Shown here: piece after piece, positions 1 through 12,137 of the stretch
Layout: each line of letters opens with the position of its first letter
How positions within the stretch are numbered: the first letter of the stretch is position 1
Source of the DNA: Podocnemis expansa
Taxonomy: Eukaryota > Chordata > Testudines > Podocnemididae
Reading direction: 5' to 3'
NCBI GenBank assembly: GCA_007922195.1
Contig: ML681998.1
Span: 21,991,697-22,055,696, forward strand
DNA: 64,000 bases
Program-made: the position numbers and the translations under genes
Notes under the pieces: generated by a model
What the model was told of the DNA's origin: nothing
Database searches by the model: none
What the model saw: only the letters and a program-made list of their open reading frames with translations

Positions 1-1100
1 TGCAGGTCACCATGCTACCTTACCCATGGTACCCACCTGCCTGGAATGGCCTATTACCCTCAGGTCATCCCTATTGGCCCACATGGGATTCTTGGTCATG
101 AAACTCAACACTCTCCACAAGACCATCTACTTCCAGAGGGCGTGAACTACCCCACACAAAAGTACCATCACCACCGTGGTCAGAGGTCAAGTACTCTCAG
201 GATAACAGAGACAATCCAGAACCCACATCTTCACCGCATAGTTCTTCATCTTCAACTGGTGAAGCAATCATCCAACCACAACCAATAGCAGCAGATAATT
301 TCTGACAGTTTCAGGACCTGTTCTGACAGGTGGCAGATGCTCTTGAAATCTCCATGCAGGAGGTACTGGAGTCCCAACATAAATTACTGAGAATATTAAA
401 GACCAGTTCAGCCAGCAGAATTGCATCCCTATGGACAATATGCTTAGGGATCCAGCCAATGATATATGGCAAACACTGGCTATCATCCCTCCTACCTGTA
501 AGTGGGCTGAAAAAAATATTATATACCCAGCATAGATTCCAAATATTTCTTTAATCATCCCTCTCCCAATTCTTTGATTGTTGAGACGGCCAATCAATGG
601 CATAAAAAGCAGTTTAACAGATTGATCCCCACAATAAGGAAGACAGAAAAATCGATTTGCTGGGAAGAAAGGTTTACACATCCACTATCCTCCTTCTGAG
701 AATAGTTAATTATTCAGTGTTCTTAGCGAACTATAATCATGACAACTACATTAAGTTTGCTGATTTATTGAAAATATCCTGAAGCAAAGACACAACAATT
801 CTATTGACTGATCAGGGAGGGACAGTAGATTTCAAGAACAGTCCTCCCATTGGCATTCAATGTTGTGGACACTGCAGCTTGCACCATGGCCACCGGTGTC
901 ATCCTACAGAAATCTTCTTGATTACATTCCACCAATCTCCCATGACAACTGCAGGTGATAAATGAAGATGCCCCTTATGACAAAAAAAGAAAAATGTTTT
1001 CAGAAAAGACAGATGACACCATGCTAGATCCCCAAAGCTTCCCGGACCACTCTTCAAAAATGTGGTATCTACATGCTGACTACTAGACAATCATTATGAT
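1..1100 (+). pseudogene. DIRS-like gag remnant, 5' part of DIRS copy 1
   Basis: The + strand translates, with several stops and frame changes, into peptide blocks resembling the gag-like ORF of DIRS retroelements. The Pro/Tyr/Trp-rich block lies near 1-120. A helical segment near 330-450 contains EVLESQHKLLRILK. A further block near 830-1080 resembles the late gag segment. No single frame spans the region, so it cannot be expressed as gag. The window starts inside the element, so its 5' end is not seen. It leads into RT pieces of the same element after the MITE at 1101-1511. The family call rests on recognised motif order; a host gene is unlikely given the number of stops. Confidence 0.5.
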
Positions 1101-1511
1101 GGTTAGGTATACATTTTTTTTTTTTAGTTCAGATTTGCTAGTCTGAACTAACCTCAGGCTAGTTTAGACTAACCACAGCTTTTTGGTTTGAACTATCCAT
1201 GTGTCTCAGTTCGAACTAACTTTTTAGTTTGAACTAAGATGCCCAGCTAGTTTGAACTAATGGCTTAGTTTGAACTTTTAGTTCAAACTAAGCAATAGTC
1301 TATGTCTACATCACACCTAGTTCGAAATAAAGTTCGATCTAAGTGCTTAGTCTGGATTAACCAGTCAATTTATTAGTTTGGACTAAGCTTCACCTAGTTT
1401 GATTTAAGAAATTTCTTAGTTCAAATAGGCAAAGCCTAGTGTAGACACAGGCTAAATTAGTCCAGCCTAAGCTTGCTTAGTCCAGAATAATTGACTAGTG
1501 TAGACATAGCC
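1101..1511. mobile_element. Palindromic-word MITE (TAGTTYGAACTA type), copy 1
   Basis: The element is noncoding. Its right end reads TGTAGACATAGCC and its left end is a decayed version (GGTTAGGTATACAT). The interior is a dense series of variants of the palindrome TAGTTYGAACTA and its half sites, in both orientations, every 15-30 bases. Copies of the same family lie at 18207-18647 and 36661-36990. It sits between gag-like and RT-like parts of DIRS copy 1, so it inserted later. I could not identify a convincing target duplication here. Confidence 0.6.
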
Positions 1512-2822
1512 ATAGATACCAACCATATAATACAAGGTACCGATTCTAACCACGGTACCACCCATTCAACAGATGGCAAGAACAACTGCCATGAAATAAA
1601 CAATGCCCACAGCACCAGAGGCAGTCATCAAACCAACCATCTACCTCTCAGACCCCTGCTTCAAAACTCCTCTCCAACCAACAACACTGCTTTTATACAA
1701 AGAGCCTTCACCCATTTTACTGTGCTTGGGCCACCATAACTATAGACAGATGGGTTTTAGATACTGTGAAGACTGCATATACCATCCCTTTCAAATTGAA
1801 GCCCATGTTCCATCACCCTTCCCCCTCCCTTTTCAGGGACACAATTCACCTACAACTCCTGCATCAGGAGGCTGTTCATCTCCTCCATATAGGAGCTATA
1901 GAAAAGGTGCCTGAACAACACAGGAGCAAAGGCTTCCCCCTATTTCTTGACACAAAATAAATCCAGAGGGTGGAGACTAATCCTCGATTTAAGAAAACTC
2001 AACAAATTTATAAAAACCCAGAAGTTCAAGATGGTTACACTCTCTTCCATTATCTCAGCTCTGGACCATGGGGAGTGGTTCATAGCCCTCGACCTGCAGG
2101 ATGTGTATTTTCACATTTCAATACACCTGATACACAGAAAATACCTACAGCTCATGATGAACACACATCACTACGAATACACTGTCCTATTATTTGGCCT
2201 GCAACAACCTCAAGAGTCTTTTCAAAACTCCCCTTGGTAGTGATGGCACATCTACCTTCCAACAAGGGACAAAAGCAGTTGCCTTCACATGATTTCTTTT
2301 CCATCAACTTGGCCTCTTACTAAAAATAAAGAAGTTGACCATGTATCCCATGCAGTCTATACACTTTATAAGGGTTCATCTGGATGCTCAGGTGGCAAGA
2401 GTCTTTCTACCAGAAGACAGGTTCACTTTGATCGCAGACTGGGTGCATCTAACACAGAACACTCCAATGACCAGTGTCCAGACCTGTCTACAACTATTGG
2501 GACACATGGCTGCCACAATGTTTGTAATAGACAATGCAAGACTACATATGCAACCTCTTCAGTTATGGCTGATGGGAGTTTACAAATCCCACTATCACTC
2601 CATGAACAAAATAGTAAGTATACCACCCAAAATCTAGAAATCTCTACACTGGTGGACAACCCCCCAAACCTCAAACAAGGCGTTCTATTCAAGCAAAATC
2701 TACCATCTCTGATAATGACCACGGATGCCTCCCTTTGGGGGTGGGGCATCTACCTTCAACATCATGTTCCCCAGGGAAAATGGTTGCCACAAGAATCATC
2801 TCTCCACATAAATCTTCTACAG
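1512..2822 (+). pseudogene. DIRS-like pol remnant: RT and start of RNase H
   Basis: This stretch continues DIRS copy 1. Around 1740-1960 it encodes the pre-RT segment (TIPFKLKP, then a GAIEKVPEQ-like motif). From 1947 to 2240 it encodes RT with LILDLRKLNKFI and motif A, ALDLQDVYFHI, followed by LLFGLQ. Downstream, 2370-2640 carries the connection segment (LPEDRF, LLGHMAA). The RNase H start, TTDASLWGWG, lies near 2718-2750. The YLDD-type catalytic box expected between FGLQ and LPEDRF is not present; the sequence near 2260-2330 appears deleted and scrambled. Several frame changes make it nonfunctional. The reading is cut at 2822 inside the RNase H region by hAT-like DNA and resumes at 4313. 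Confidence 0.75.
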
Positions 2823-3884
2823 CAGTGGTTGTCAAAGTGTGGGTCACGATCCAGTACTGGGTTGCAGACCCACAGGTGCTGGGTCATGGCACTGGAGCTG
2901 CACGGTGGGTTGAGAGGCTGCTCCTGGCTCACTTGCTGGCCAGCACAGCTCTCCAGGGAGCCTGGGGAAGAGGAAGATGTAGCCCCCACCTTTGCTTCCT
3001 GTCACCTGTGCCATTCACCCAGCCTGACCCCTTCACACTAGCTACTACAAGGTATGCATGTGAGGTGCTAGCTGGGAGTTGTAGTTCACCCTGCCTGGGC
3101 AATGTAGGGAATGGGAGGGTAGAAAGACTGCATTTCCCAGCATGCCATGCGTGTGCATGTGCCTTTGCTTTCTCTTTTGGTAGGTGAGTGCTGGGTTGCT
3201 GCTGGTTTGTAAGTGTGCAGGTTGGTGTCTCTGGTTAGAGATCTCATTCCCCATTTTCGGGTGCTGGTACAGAGGGAAAAACTAATGCAGCTTGCCTGGA
3301 ACCTCATTTCTATGTATTATTTTCTGGCCAGGGAGTCTCTAATTAATGAATATGATGTTCCTACACTGTAACAGTCTGCTTGAAAGGAGATTCAGTTTTC
3401 TTTTTGCATACCATCCTAGATCCTGAGGAAAGTAAGCATGAGTGTGTGGTGAGGGAATGGGGGTGCATGTTCTGTACTCCATCCCCAACCCCTGGCTGCT
3501 ATAAGAAAACCAATGATATCAAGATTCTTCTCTCTATTGAATAACTCAGGTGGTTGACTCTGCCATAACTCATAATTTTCCCAAGCCACAATGGGAAGAA
3601 ATTGACCAATTCTTGTTGATTTAGCTGCTGGACCTACCTAGTTCTGGGGGAAAAGCTTTGAAATTGAATAGTCTTGTTAGTTTTACACTCTAGCAATTTG
3701 GGAAGGCTGCAAAAGCTGTACGTGAATTGTTTTTGATAGCCCTGCAGTATAGATTAGGCCTCAGTCACAACACTGCCTCTGTTGACTTTTGAAAAGATTT
3801 CATTGCAGCAGTATTGCCTAGAATTGTTTTTAAAATGAAAACTTCAGTGTCACTGTAATTGCTGTTTGCAATGTTTGTTAGATG

Positions 3885-4050
3885 GATAAGGGGATGAGGT
3901 AATATCTTTTACGAGACTAACGTCTATCGGTGAAAGAAACAAAATTTCTAGTTACACGGAGCTCTTCTTCAGGTCTAGGAAAGGCATTCAGTGTGTCACA
4001 GTTAAATGCAAAGTGAAACACATTGTTTGTTTGGCATAACTAAACATATT
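3885..4050. repeat. Interspersed repeat fragment inside the hAT-like block
   Basis: A segment containing CGGAGCTCTTCTTCAGG, preceded by a degraded repeat with a TATCTTTTACGAGACTAACG core, resembles a repeat I associate with sauropsid genomes. It has no coding capacity. I cannot name the family with confidence. Its presence suggests that 2823-4056 is not a single simple MITE. Confidence 0.3.
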
Positions 4051-4056
4051 CTAAGG

Positions 4057-4312
4057 CAGTGGTTGTCAAAGTTCAGGTCACAGACCCCTAGGTACTGAGT
4101 TGTGGCGCCAGTGCTACATCTGGGTGGAAGGACTGCCCCTAGTTCCCCAGCTGGACTGTGCTGCTCCCGGAAGGGGGGCAGCCCATATCCCCTGCAGGCA
4201 TGGTCACTGTTCAATTTTCTGGCAATGGCCACTTTTTGTTTCAGTGGAGGGTCACTGCATGGGAGAGGGGTCCAGAGCTGGATCCTGAGGAAAAAAAGTT
4301 TGACAACCACTG
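4057..4312. mobile_element. Nonautonomous hAT-like element, 256 bp
   Basis: The terminal inverted repeats are CAGTGGTTGTCAAAG at the left and its inverse at the right. The left flank is TTCTAAGG (4049-4056) and the right flank TTCTAGAG (4313-4320), a 6/8 match. The interior is GC-rich and noncoding. The right flank is also the partner of the flank at 2815-2822, so the ownership of the target duplication is ambiguous. Confidence 0.55.
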
Positions 4313-4850
4313 TTCTAGAGCTTCCTGCAGTGTGCAATGCCTGCCTTCATTTTTGCAACCTCATCATGCACTGCCACATAAAGGTTATGATAGACAACAC
4401 AGCCTGTGTGTTTTATATCAACAGGCAGGGAGGAGCATAGTCAAACTCCCTCTGCACCAAAGCCATGAAACTCTGTAACTGGTGCATTGTGAATAAGGTG
4501 CAGATTTCTACATCATGCCTTCCAGGCATAAAAAATTCAATGGTGGACTTCCTTAGCAGATCATTCCCTCTAAACCATGAGTGGGAAATCCAAATGACTC
4601 TGCTGCACAATATATTGTCCTAGCAAGGCTATCCAACCATAGATCTCTTTGCCACTCACTGCAATCATAAATGCGCCAGGACGGGCACAGGCAGCAGGGC
4701 CTTAGGATGCACTCTTCGTCATGAGGACACAGTCCCAGATACTATGCACAAAGAAGACCAGTTGTCTAACTGGTTGTGTTTCTAAATCTTCACCACTTTA
4801 AAAAATCTTGATGATCAAGGATATATAGTCTCTCCCCCAATGTGTGCCTA
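4313..4850 (+). pseudogene. DIRS-like RNase H and downstream remnant
   Basis: The reading resumes after the hAT-like block with the RNase H core. A DNTACVFYINRQGGA block lies near 4391-4437, then CNWCIVNK and a block ending in LPGIKNSMVDFLSR (about 4520-4560), then IDLFATHCNHKC near 4636-4671. The order fits a DIRS pol C-terminus. The frame is interrupted by several stops. The methyltransferase-like and tyrosine-recombinase domains expected in intact DIRS elements are not visible downstream, so the copy is truncated or diverged beyond recognition after about 4850. Confidence 0.7.
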
Positions 4851-5239
4851 ACAGGAAAAAAAAAAAATCTTATGAGTTGTGGAGAACATATCACACTAAT
4901 CTGAAGAATTTTTAGAATTCACTGTCTCATCGCATTGATGACTGTTTAGATGCTTCATCACTTTCAGTCAAGAGAGAAATTTATTTTTTATTTCATCTTT
5001 CCTACAAACTGTATTTATAATACTTTCCAGGGTTAATGAGTACACAGTCTTCTAGAGAAAAAGTAGCAAAGGGAGAAAAGAACAGCTATGTGCAAAGAAA
5101 CGAAGATGAAAAATTCAGTTTAGATGAAAAATAAGATGATGCTTCAGTGAGTTGTTCTGTGTGGCTCTTGCACCTTCTGGGGTGAGATTGTATGAAGAGC
5201 CTGTGTCAAATTGCTGCTGGATGGAGAGAGGAGAGAAAC

Positions 5240-5520
5240 AACAGGCATGTTTACACTACAAGTTGTCAATGTAAGGCAGCTTATGCAAACTAATTTATGG
5301 AGGTTTACATACTTCAGTGCTCCTGCCACTGGTTTAGCTTGTCTGCTATGCCAACCTGATAGAACCACGTGGACAAGAGACCTGGAGCTTAGGGTGACTT
5401 GACCCTTGTCTACACTACAAAGTTTTGTGGACAAGTTATGCAAGGTACAGCCACTGCTGTAATTTAACTGCTGTTGCATGTCCTCACTATGCAACTTCTG
5501 TCAGAGGGGTGCATTCACAC
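5240..5520. mobile_element. MITE-like termini (CTTGTCTACACTAC type), fragmentary
   Basis: GGCATGTTTACACTAC near 5244 and CCTTGTCTACACTAC near 5404 both resemble left ends of TIR elements with GTCTACAC termini. I do not see matching right ends, so the exact unit is uncertain. No coding content was recognised. Confidence 0.3.
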
Positions 5521-5783
5521 AGCCAGATTGTGCTTCAACACAGGGAACAGTGCACTATTCAACTGAATGCAGAGTGCTTTGGAAAGCATTTATAATACCT
5601 CATGGGCAGGCTCAACATCACATGATGAAGGCTTCTAGGATGTCTATGGAATGATGAGATTCAGAAGACTGACAGCCAAACTGACCTTGCTGAACACACT
5701 CCCACAGAAGTGTGTGACTGGAGGGAACTAGTGTGTGGGACAGGGGTGTGGGTGTGTGTGGATGGGTGAGGGAGCGTGTGTAA

Positions 5784-5803
5784 GGGAGAGAGAGAGAGAG
5801 AGA
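5784..5803 (+). repeat. (GA)n microsatellite
   Basis: An uninterrupted AG dinucleotide run preceded by a GT-rich stretch. Confidence 0.9.
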
Positions 5804-7099
5804 GCTTATTTCAGCACACTGTCTCTAAATTCAGACAGCAGCTGGAAGCAACCAATCCGGGGACAGAAGCTGGTGCGCAAACCGTTAGTGTCTTCCCCTT
5901 CCTGTCCAGCCTAGCTCAGCAGAGACCTATACATCTGGCGGTAGCTGGAAGACCTCCCCATCAACCCACTCTCTGTCTCTGCACTGCACATCAGGAGTAT
6001 CATCCTCCTCCTCAGCAGTAGCCCATGCTGCTTCCATGCCTGCCTAGAAAAGCAGGGTTGATTCCTTTGGGTTCCCGCCACAGCATCATCTCCACACAGA
6101 CCCAGCAGAACAATCCACCCCTCTCCTGTAGTCCAGGCAGGAGTCTGTTTGCTGTCACATGGGCAGTAGCTGTGTGAACTCTCCACATTTGACTTCTGTT
6201 GTCAGATTGCTCAAGACATGGAAGAGAAGGGCTTCTAAAAATGAAAAAGCCATGGCAGGTATGCTAGAAGGCAAGAAAATCAAACAGTTGCTCTGGTGCA
6301 GCTTCAGACATGCTGCAAGGAGGGGACTGAGGTTAGAGTAGTAATAAATGGGTGGGTGGTTGATAGGGAGTTGGTGGAGGAAGTGGTCAGGGTACTTAGC
6401 CTCAGGCTGTAGCAAAAGAGGTAATGGTTTTAAGGAAGAATGAAAAGAAATTGAATTAAAACTCCTTGAACAAGTATAAGCAGGTACCTCTGGCATTCAC
6501 TTTGTTGTACTTAGAATATGAAAACACTAGCAGGATCTTATTCAGGGGCACCAGGCAATATGCCACATTTATTATGAGAAAAACACAATTGTATTAATAG
6601 CTAATATCTAGCACCCACACACACACATGCGCATACACACTCCAGATGTTCTGTTGTTGGTCATGTATAGTTACCAGTCCTGCTTGTTGCTCGTGGTGAC
6701 AGCTTGTTTTCATAGCTCATGTTCACAACTCATGGTGGCCACCTGGACCAGCAAGCCAGGCATAAGGAAAAATGGGGTCTCTGTCAGGCACACAGCTGTG
6801 CACTGACGCTCTTGGATGCTGTGCAGAACATTACCCAAAGCTATGCAGTCTCACCCATCTTTTATGTCTCTTAGTCCCTGAATCTTCCTGTGTCACACTG
6901 CCTCAGGGTACTGTATGACCGTGAGTCATCAGTTAGTGGCAGGTGTGACTTTGGTCTTGTTCCTGATGGGACTTTTTGTCCCTTTCTTTCTAGGGTGGAT
7001 TCTTCTTACTTTTAAAGGCATTGTCTGGATTGTTCTTCAGCCATTAAGGTGGTTCCAGCAGTTTGTCACCAGGACAGGCTGGAGGCAGAGACTGATTCC

Positions 7100-7157
7100 C
7101 ATCTCTCTCTCTCTCTCATACGCGCGCACACACGCACGCACACACGCACACACCCCT
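7100..7157 (+). repeat. Compound (CT)n / (CA)n / (CG-CA) microsatellite
   Basis: A CT run passes into alternating purine-pyrimidine CGCGCACACACG-type sequence, which is potentially Z-DNA-forming. It explains the low-complexity reading frame across it. Confidence 0.85.
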
Positions 7158-10100
7158 AAACAAAGTTTCAGCAAAACTTAGGCTGAGCAATACAAAATGA
7201 AGTAAACAATTCAAAATAGAGCTTTGGGTACAATATGGAGTTACAAGTGAATGAATGAGCATGGCATTTTTATCAATGAATATTTTATGTAGAAAACTCT
7301 ATTTGAAGCAATTTAATGTTATAAATTCATCTTCAGTGCTACAACTTTTTCACATAAATGTAAACTGCACCAGGTTAAACTACTGATGGAGAATGAGAAA
7401 TTGGTATCATTTTTATACTCTACTGTAGATTATTATTTAAAAAACAGATTTACTTCTTTTGAGGAAGAGTTCTATGTTCAAACAAAACCCAGTTTTTAAG
7501 ACCTTTTTGCTTTAGTAAACTTTTATGTTAAAATAAATTGGAGCGATATATGGCTCAATACGGCCTTATTAGAAGGAGTCAGTGTCCTGTGGTCTGATAA
7601 TGTACTTCCATTACATTGCACATAGATGTTCAGAATTGGAATGGACTTTTACAATCTCCATAATATATGGCTCGGATCTGTACCTCTACAATGGTAACAG
7701 GTGTGCAAGGGTATTTTGGTCTCTCACCTCTGTGAAAGGAAGGAGAAGGATGTCCCAAAAGCCTTCATGGTTTCAGAAAAAAAATTGGACCAGTGCCTTC
7801 AGTTTCAAGAATCTCTCTCATCACTGATCTTAAGTTATTTTTCTTCTGATTTGCTCTTTTCACTCTATTGCCTCATTTCTCCATTGGAATATATTTACCA
7901 CAGAATTCATAAGAGGTAATAGCTGCAGAGAAATCATAAGCAAGGGGAATTGAATTGTTTCCTTTTTACATAGGTGCACAAGTCCTGATATAAAAAGAAA
8001 TTGCTGGGGGAGATCACAGTTCTCAATATACCTTATATTGTAGTGTGATGCATGTGAGTTTCAACATTCTACAACAAATTATTAGATAAAAATATAAATA
8101 ATCTCTGTCTTTGACTGTCTCGTATACCCAGCTGTTTCCCAAGCAGTTGAAAAGCATCTGGAAGTCTAGTAGGATGCCTTTGGAATGGTGGGATTGAGAA
8201 ACCTGAGTGATAGGACACTGCAACTGCCCCCCTGAGGTATTACAAACACTTCCCAAAACACCTGCATCCAGTTGCTACTAACGGCACACTCCTTTCTGCA
8301 TCAGTGTAAGAGCTGAGAATGTGGACATGTTCCACTGACACAAGGAGCATAGTGTGTACATGCACCAAGAGTTTAAATTGCTGCAGTGGCTATGCATCAA
8401 CATAACTTAGGTTGACTTATCTTTGTAGTATAGGCATGCTGATAGTCTGTGTGGTAGGCTGCAGTAGGTCTTTGAGGAGGTCAATATTCTCAAAGAATAG
8501 GAACTTCAAACTTTCAAATTAGGCTTCTGAATCCATATTGAGACACCAAACTCAAAAGCGCTCAGCAGTGTATAGCTCTACTTGAGGTCGAAGGCACATG
8601 CTGGGCACTAAGGACTTAGGAAAAACAGTGCATAGTTTTAGGTTCCTTATCTTGGACTTGCTGTCACATATGCGGTGGTGCATACGTTAGAGCTATGTAA
8701 CAGCACATTACCGTTTTCCTAGGTTTTTTTAAATCATGTAAGAAGCTTCATTTTCTGCTATAGTGGCTGGTGCTACCTACACTGATGAAATGGATGTTAT
8801 GGAATAAAATGATATATAAATAAAAAATACAAATGTATGATTTAGGAATCTGTCCCTCTAAATCCCGAGACCAAGGCCTGTTTACGTTATAAGCGTTTGC
8901 CATAGTGCGGATGCAGTTATGCTGGGAGAAAAGTGTTTTGCCAATATAGCATAGTTGTATAAAGCCCTGTTTTGCCCATATAAACTGTGTCTCCACAGGA
9001 GGGTTTGCCACTTTACCCTTCCTGGTATAGACAAGGCCTGACACGTGTGTGTGTGTATACAGAAGTGCACACCTGCTCTATTTCTGGTGCTCTGATTTTT
9101 TTCTTCTTAATCTTTTCCAAAAAGCAATTTCAGGAAATGTAGGAGGCTAAGCTCCCATAATCATAAATCTCTGATGGTTCATTTTTCAAATTTACTTCAT
9201 GTCCCATTTGCCAAAAATGGAACAAAAAACATGTTTTCTCTAAGATAAGGGGGGAGGGGAATGTTGCTATTGTTATGTTAAAATAAATATATTGCATTAA
9301 TTTCCTTTAAGATGGGCCTGATCACTACCTCTTTTAAATTGGTGTAGATCCAGGGTAGGGATTTACTATCCATTGAGCACAATGGAGTTACACCATGTGA
9401 AAGCAAGATAGGAGAGTAAAGGAGCCAAACAGCTATAAATAAATACAGATTAAATGTGTTAGGCTTGAAAATATAGCAGACAATTAACCAACACAGCAGT
9501 CACATAACTATAAGAAAATGTATTTCCTGTGGCCAGTCCAAAATAAAACTCATATAGTAAATACCAATTATGACAAACATTTTACCAGACTGTCATTTCA
9601 ATTTTAGCAAGTTAATTCAGAACATCTGTGTGGGATAAGGAACTGTATCTTTCAGAGAATCTAATTGGATCATAAATGTCAGTAATATTTTAGTTTATAT
9701 CACCTTTATCATTAATAATGAAAAAAACACTTTAACAGAAAAGATCTTGTTGACCACACAGAGGTAACATTTTATAAGTCGCTAATTTGTAAGAACCAGC
9801 TCATGTCATTATACACCACAGGGAGAGCTAAATATACTTGGGAACATATTGAGCATTCACTCACAGATCTGGCCTGTTTTTACCTGCTGTGGATCTAATT
9901 TTTATCGCACAGTTCAACTGAAGTGTCAGGGTGTTACATTGATTAAAAAATTACTGAAGTAGATGATAAAATTCATATCAGTCATAACTGAATCAGGCCA
10001 AGTATTGTTTCTGTTTATTTTCCTATTAGATGGTGTCTTTCAAAAATTATTTTTGATTTTTAAAACAGAGCAGATAAGTTAAATTTGTCATTTCCTGATT

Positions 10101-10290
10101 GTAGGAAATCAATGCATGCTGTAATCCTGTGCCTGAAGGTACAAGAATGCCATGAAAACTAAAGCTTGACCATTCACATTAAGATATATTTTATATTAGC
10201 ACTGTTCATTTGTCATGGGATGCACATCTGTGCATCTTTTGGTTATGATTTATATGATTTTTCTGTTCACTTTTGCACTGTGATTTTATG

Positions 10291-10689
10291 TTTTAACGCC
10301 TGCTCGAGGGGGTGGGAGACAGATAGAACTGTCTCTCAGCAGCATGTAAACAACCAAAGCAAGCAAACACCTGGAAGAGACAACAAAGATATGCTAATTG
10401 AGTTCCCTGGCTCAGACCAGACAAAGTCATCACCTCTGCCCAGAAGGGGAGAGGTTGGGGGAGTTCTGGAACAAAGAGAGACACTTCAAGGGATTTGGGG
10501 CTTTTTGTCTGGGAATCTCCATCTTGAAACAACTTCAAGCAGGATCTGGATTCTGCCTGGTCTCAGGCAGAGACTGGCTGTACAAACATCTGACAGCTGA
10601 ACGTCTTGAGCATAAACTTTGACAGTGAGGTCACTTTAGGTAGAGATATTAGTTTAGTATGCTTGCTTCACCTTTTATTTCCTTGTGGT
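10291..10689 (+). mobile_element. Older LTR-like sequence, left part
   Basis: This sequence is split from 15358-15850 by the Ty3/gypsy insertion. Once the insertion and one GTGGT copy are removed, the two sides form a continuous LTR-like U3/R stretch with an AATAAA signal on the right side (15429-15434). It resembles sauropsid LTRs I recognise, but I cannot fix its ends or family. Confidence 0.35.
10685..10689 (+). repeat. Target-site duplication GTGGT, left
   Basis: It is identical to 15353-15357 on the other side of the element. Confidence 0.9.
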
Positions 10690-10893
10690 TGTAATGATCT
10701 TGAGGGTTCATTAAAGACGATACTACAGAATGAGTAAGGAATAGAACTTTAATTATACAGACAGGTATCCAGGTGTGTACCTGGGAGCAGCCATGTTAGA
10801 TCTTCTCTGGGGCACATCTCTCAATTTACACAACACTGGCCCATGCTAGGGAGTGTCTCTGAATTCACAACCTTCTACAAGCATATCACTACA
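10690..10893 (-). repeat. 3' LTR of the Ty3/gypsy element (204 bp)
   Basis: It is bounded by TG and CA and collinear with 15149-15352 without gaps, with 8 mismatches by eye. It follows the polypurine tract on the element's sense strand. Confidence 0.93.
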
Positions 10894-10904
10894 TCTTCCC
10901 CTCT
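10894..10904 (-). promoter_or_regulatory. Polypurine tract
   Basis: On the minus strand AGAGGGGAAGA lies directly before the 3' LTR. Placement and composition fit plus-strand priming. Confidence 0.8.
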
Positions 10905-11301
10905 AAGGAAAAGAAGTAAACAGTTAGATACTTATAAAAGCTAGCTAATAATGCATGCACTAACATCTAACAACACATAACAGCTATCTATACAAAAACA
11001 TGCAGAAGAACAGTCCATAAACCCAGGATATGAACTACTTAGAGCGGAGAGGTTACTAGCACATCACTCTCAAGTGAGTCTTTACCACTCACTTCCCTTA
11101 CATATGCTAGCAAGTCTCTATGAGTCTTTCTGGGCCTTTGATGACTCGATTAAATCTTCTCAGTACTTGTCCTTCGTTCAGGTCTGAATTCTCTTGCTCC
11201 CTGATGGTTTCATTACCATGTGTTGAAGATATCGGATCTGTCAGGGGAGGCATGCCAGGATCTACCTCAACTTCCACGGTGTTGGAACTTTCTGGAATAA
11301 G

Positions 11302-12000
11302 TCATAGATCCCGTTGATTACATCGAAATGTGTCGCCTTGATCTGTGTGGACCACGTAAGACCATGGATGCAGCTGTTTTTTAATAGTACCTCTTTGTCC
11401 CCAGGTGTTAGAGGAGTGATTCCTCAGGCACACTCTATCGCTTGAGTTAAGGGATGGAAGATCACCAGCCCTTCTATCAAAATAATATTTCTGCTTCCAC
11501 TTCTGGTTTTCTTTCATCTTCCGAATGTTAGCGTTGTTCCTAGATTGCAGCAATTTATCAGTAATAGGTAAATTAGATCTGATCCTTCTTCCCATTAACA
11601 GCTGAGCTGGAGAAAAGCTGTTCTCCAGGGGTGTACTTTGGTAGACCAGCAATGCTGTATATCTCCACTTTCAAAAGTTTTTTTCATCAGCTTCTTTATT
11701 GTCTGTATAGACCTTTCCACCAGTCCGTTTGATTGGGGACAATTTGGACTGGAGGTTTCATGATGAAAATCCCAATATGAGGCAAATTGCCTGAATTCTG
11801 CACTTGAAAATTGTGGCCCATTGTTGCTGAAGACCTCATCAGGAATTCCATGTCTGGAGAAAATTCCTTTCATGCAAGTGATCACTGAATTACTATTAGT
11901 ACTGTTCAGTGTGCAAATTTCTGGATATAAAGAGTAATAATCAGTGACTATTAAGTAATCCTTGGAACGCCAGGTAAATAAATCCACACCTACCTTCTCA
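11302..12000 (-). pseudogene. Integrase core and C-terminus, active-site Asp changed
   Basis: The retroviral-type integrase core is read from about 12000. The first Asp is in the VDLFTW motif. The second position is normally the D of a DNGPQF motif but reads N here (SNNGPQF). The catalytic Glu is present in NGLVERSIQTIK. A frameshift near 11655 moves the C-terminal part (TPLENSFSPAQLLMGRR) into another frame. Even without stops, the D-to-N change would be expected to disable strand transfer. Confidence 0.85.
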
Positions 12001-12137
12001 TAAGGTCTTTGTGGAACAGGATGGGGTCTCAGTATCTCTGCCTGTTGGCATGGCCTCTATTTCAAGCATGAAAAGCAGTTTTTTAGCACATCGGTAATGT
12101 CATGATTGATCCGTGGCCAATACATGACCTCTCATGC

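Larger units (their letters stand above)
2823..4312. mobile_element. hAT-like insertion (possibly composite) inside the DIRS RNase H region
   Basis: The insertion begins CAGTGGTTGTCAAAG and ends with the inverse, TTTGACAACCACTG. It is flanked by TTCTACAG (2815-2822) and TTCTAGAG (4313-4320), a 7/8 match of the length typical for hAT elements. Removing it rejoins the DIRS reading frame in the conserved RNase H region, which supports these outer limits. A second left-end-like sequence starts inside at 4057, so the block may be two elements or one rearranged element. There is no transposase reading frame; the interior has GC-rich and unrelated repeat DNA. Confidence 0.55.
5521..10290. other. Gene-free stretch
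   Basis: I see no conserved protein motif or RNA gene. The reading frames are short and show no family motifs. The stretch contains a GA run (5784-5803), CA-rich DNA (about 6612-6645), a CT/CA microsatellite (7100-7157), and weak MITE-end-like sequence near 8270-8450 and 9000-9050. Confidence 0.5.

Noticed and set aside
1101..1511. A CRISPR-like array of short repeats
   Set aside because: The words are palindromic, irregularly spaced and degenerate, with no unique spacers; the genome is eukaryotic.
6915..7181. A hydrophobic 88-codon frame resembling a membrane protein
   Set aside because: It runs into a CT/CA microsatellite and lacks any family resemblance or splice context.
10166..10622. 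Host coding exons upstream of the gypsy element
   Set aside because: The frames lack motifs and the sequence fits an LTR-like repeat interrupted by the insertion.
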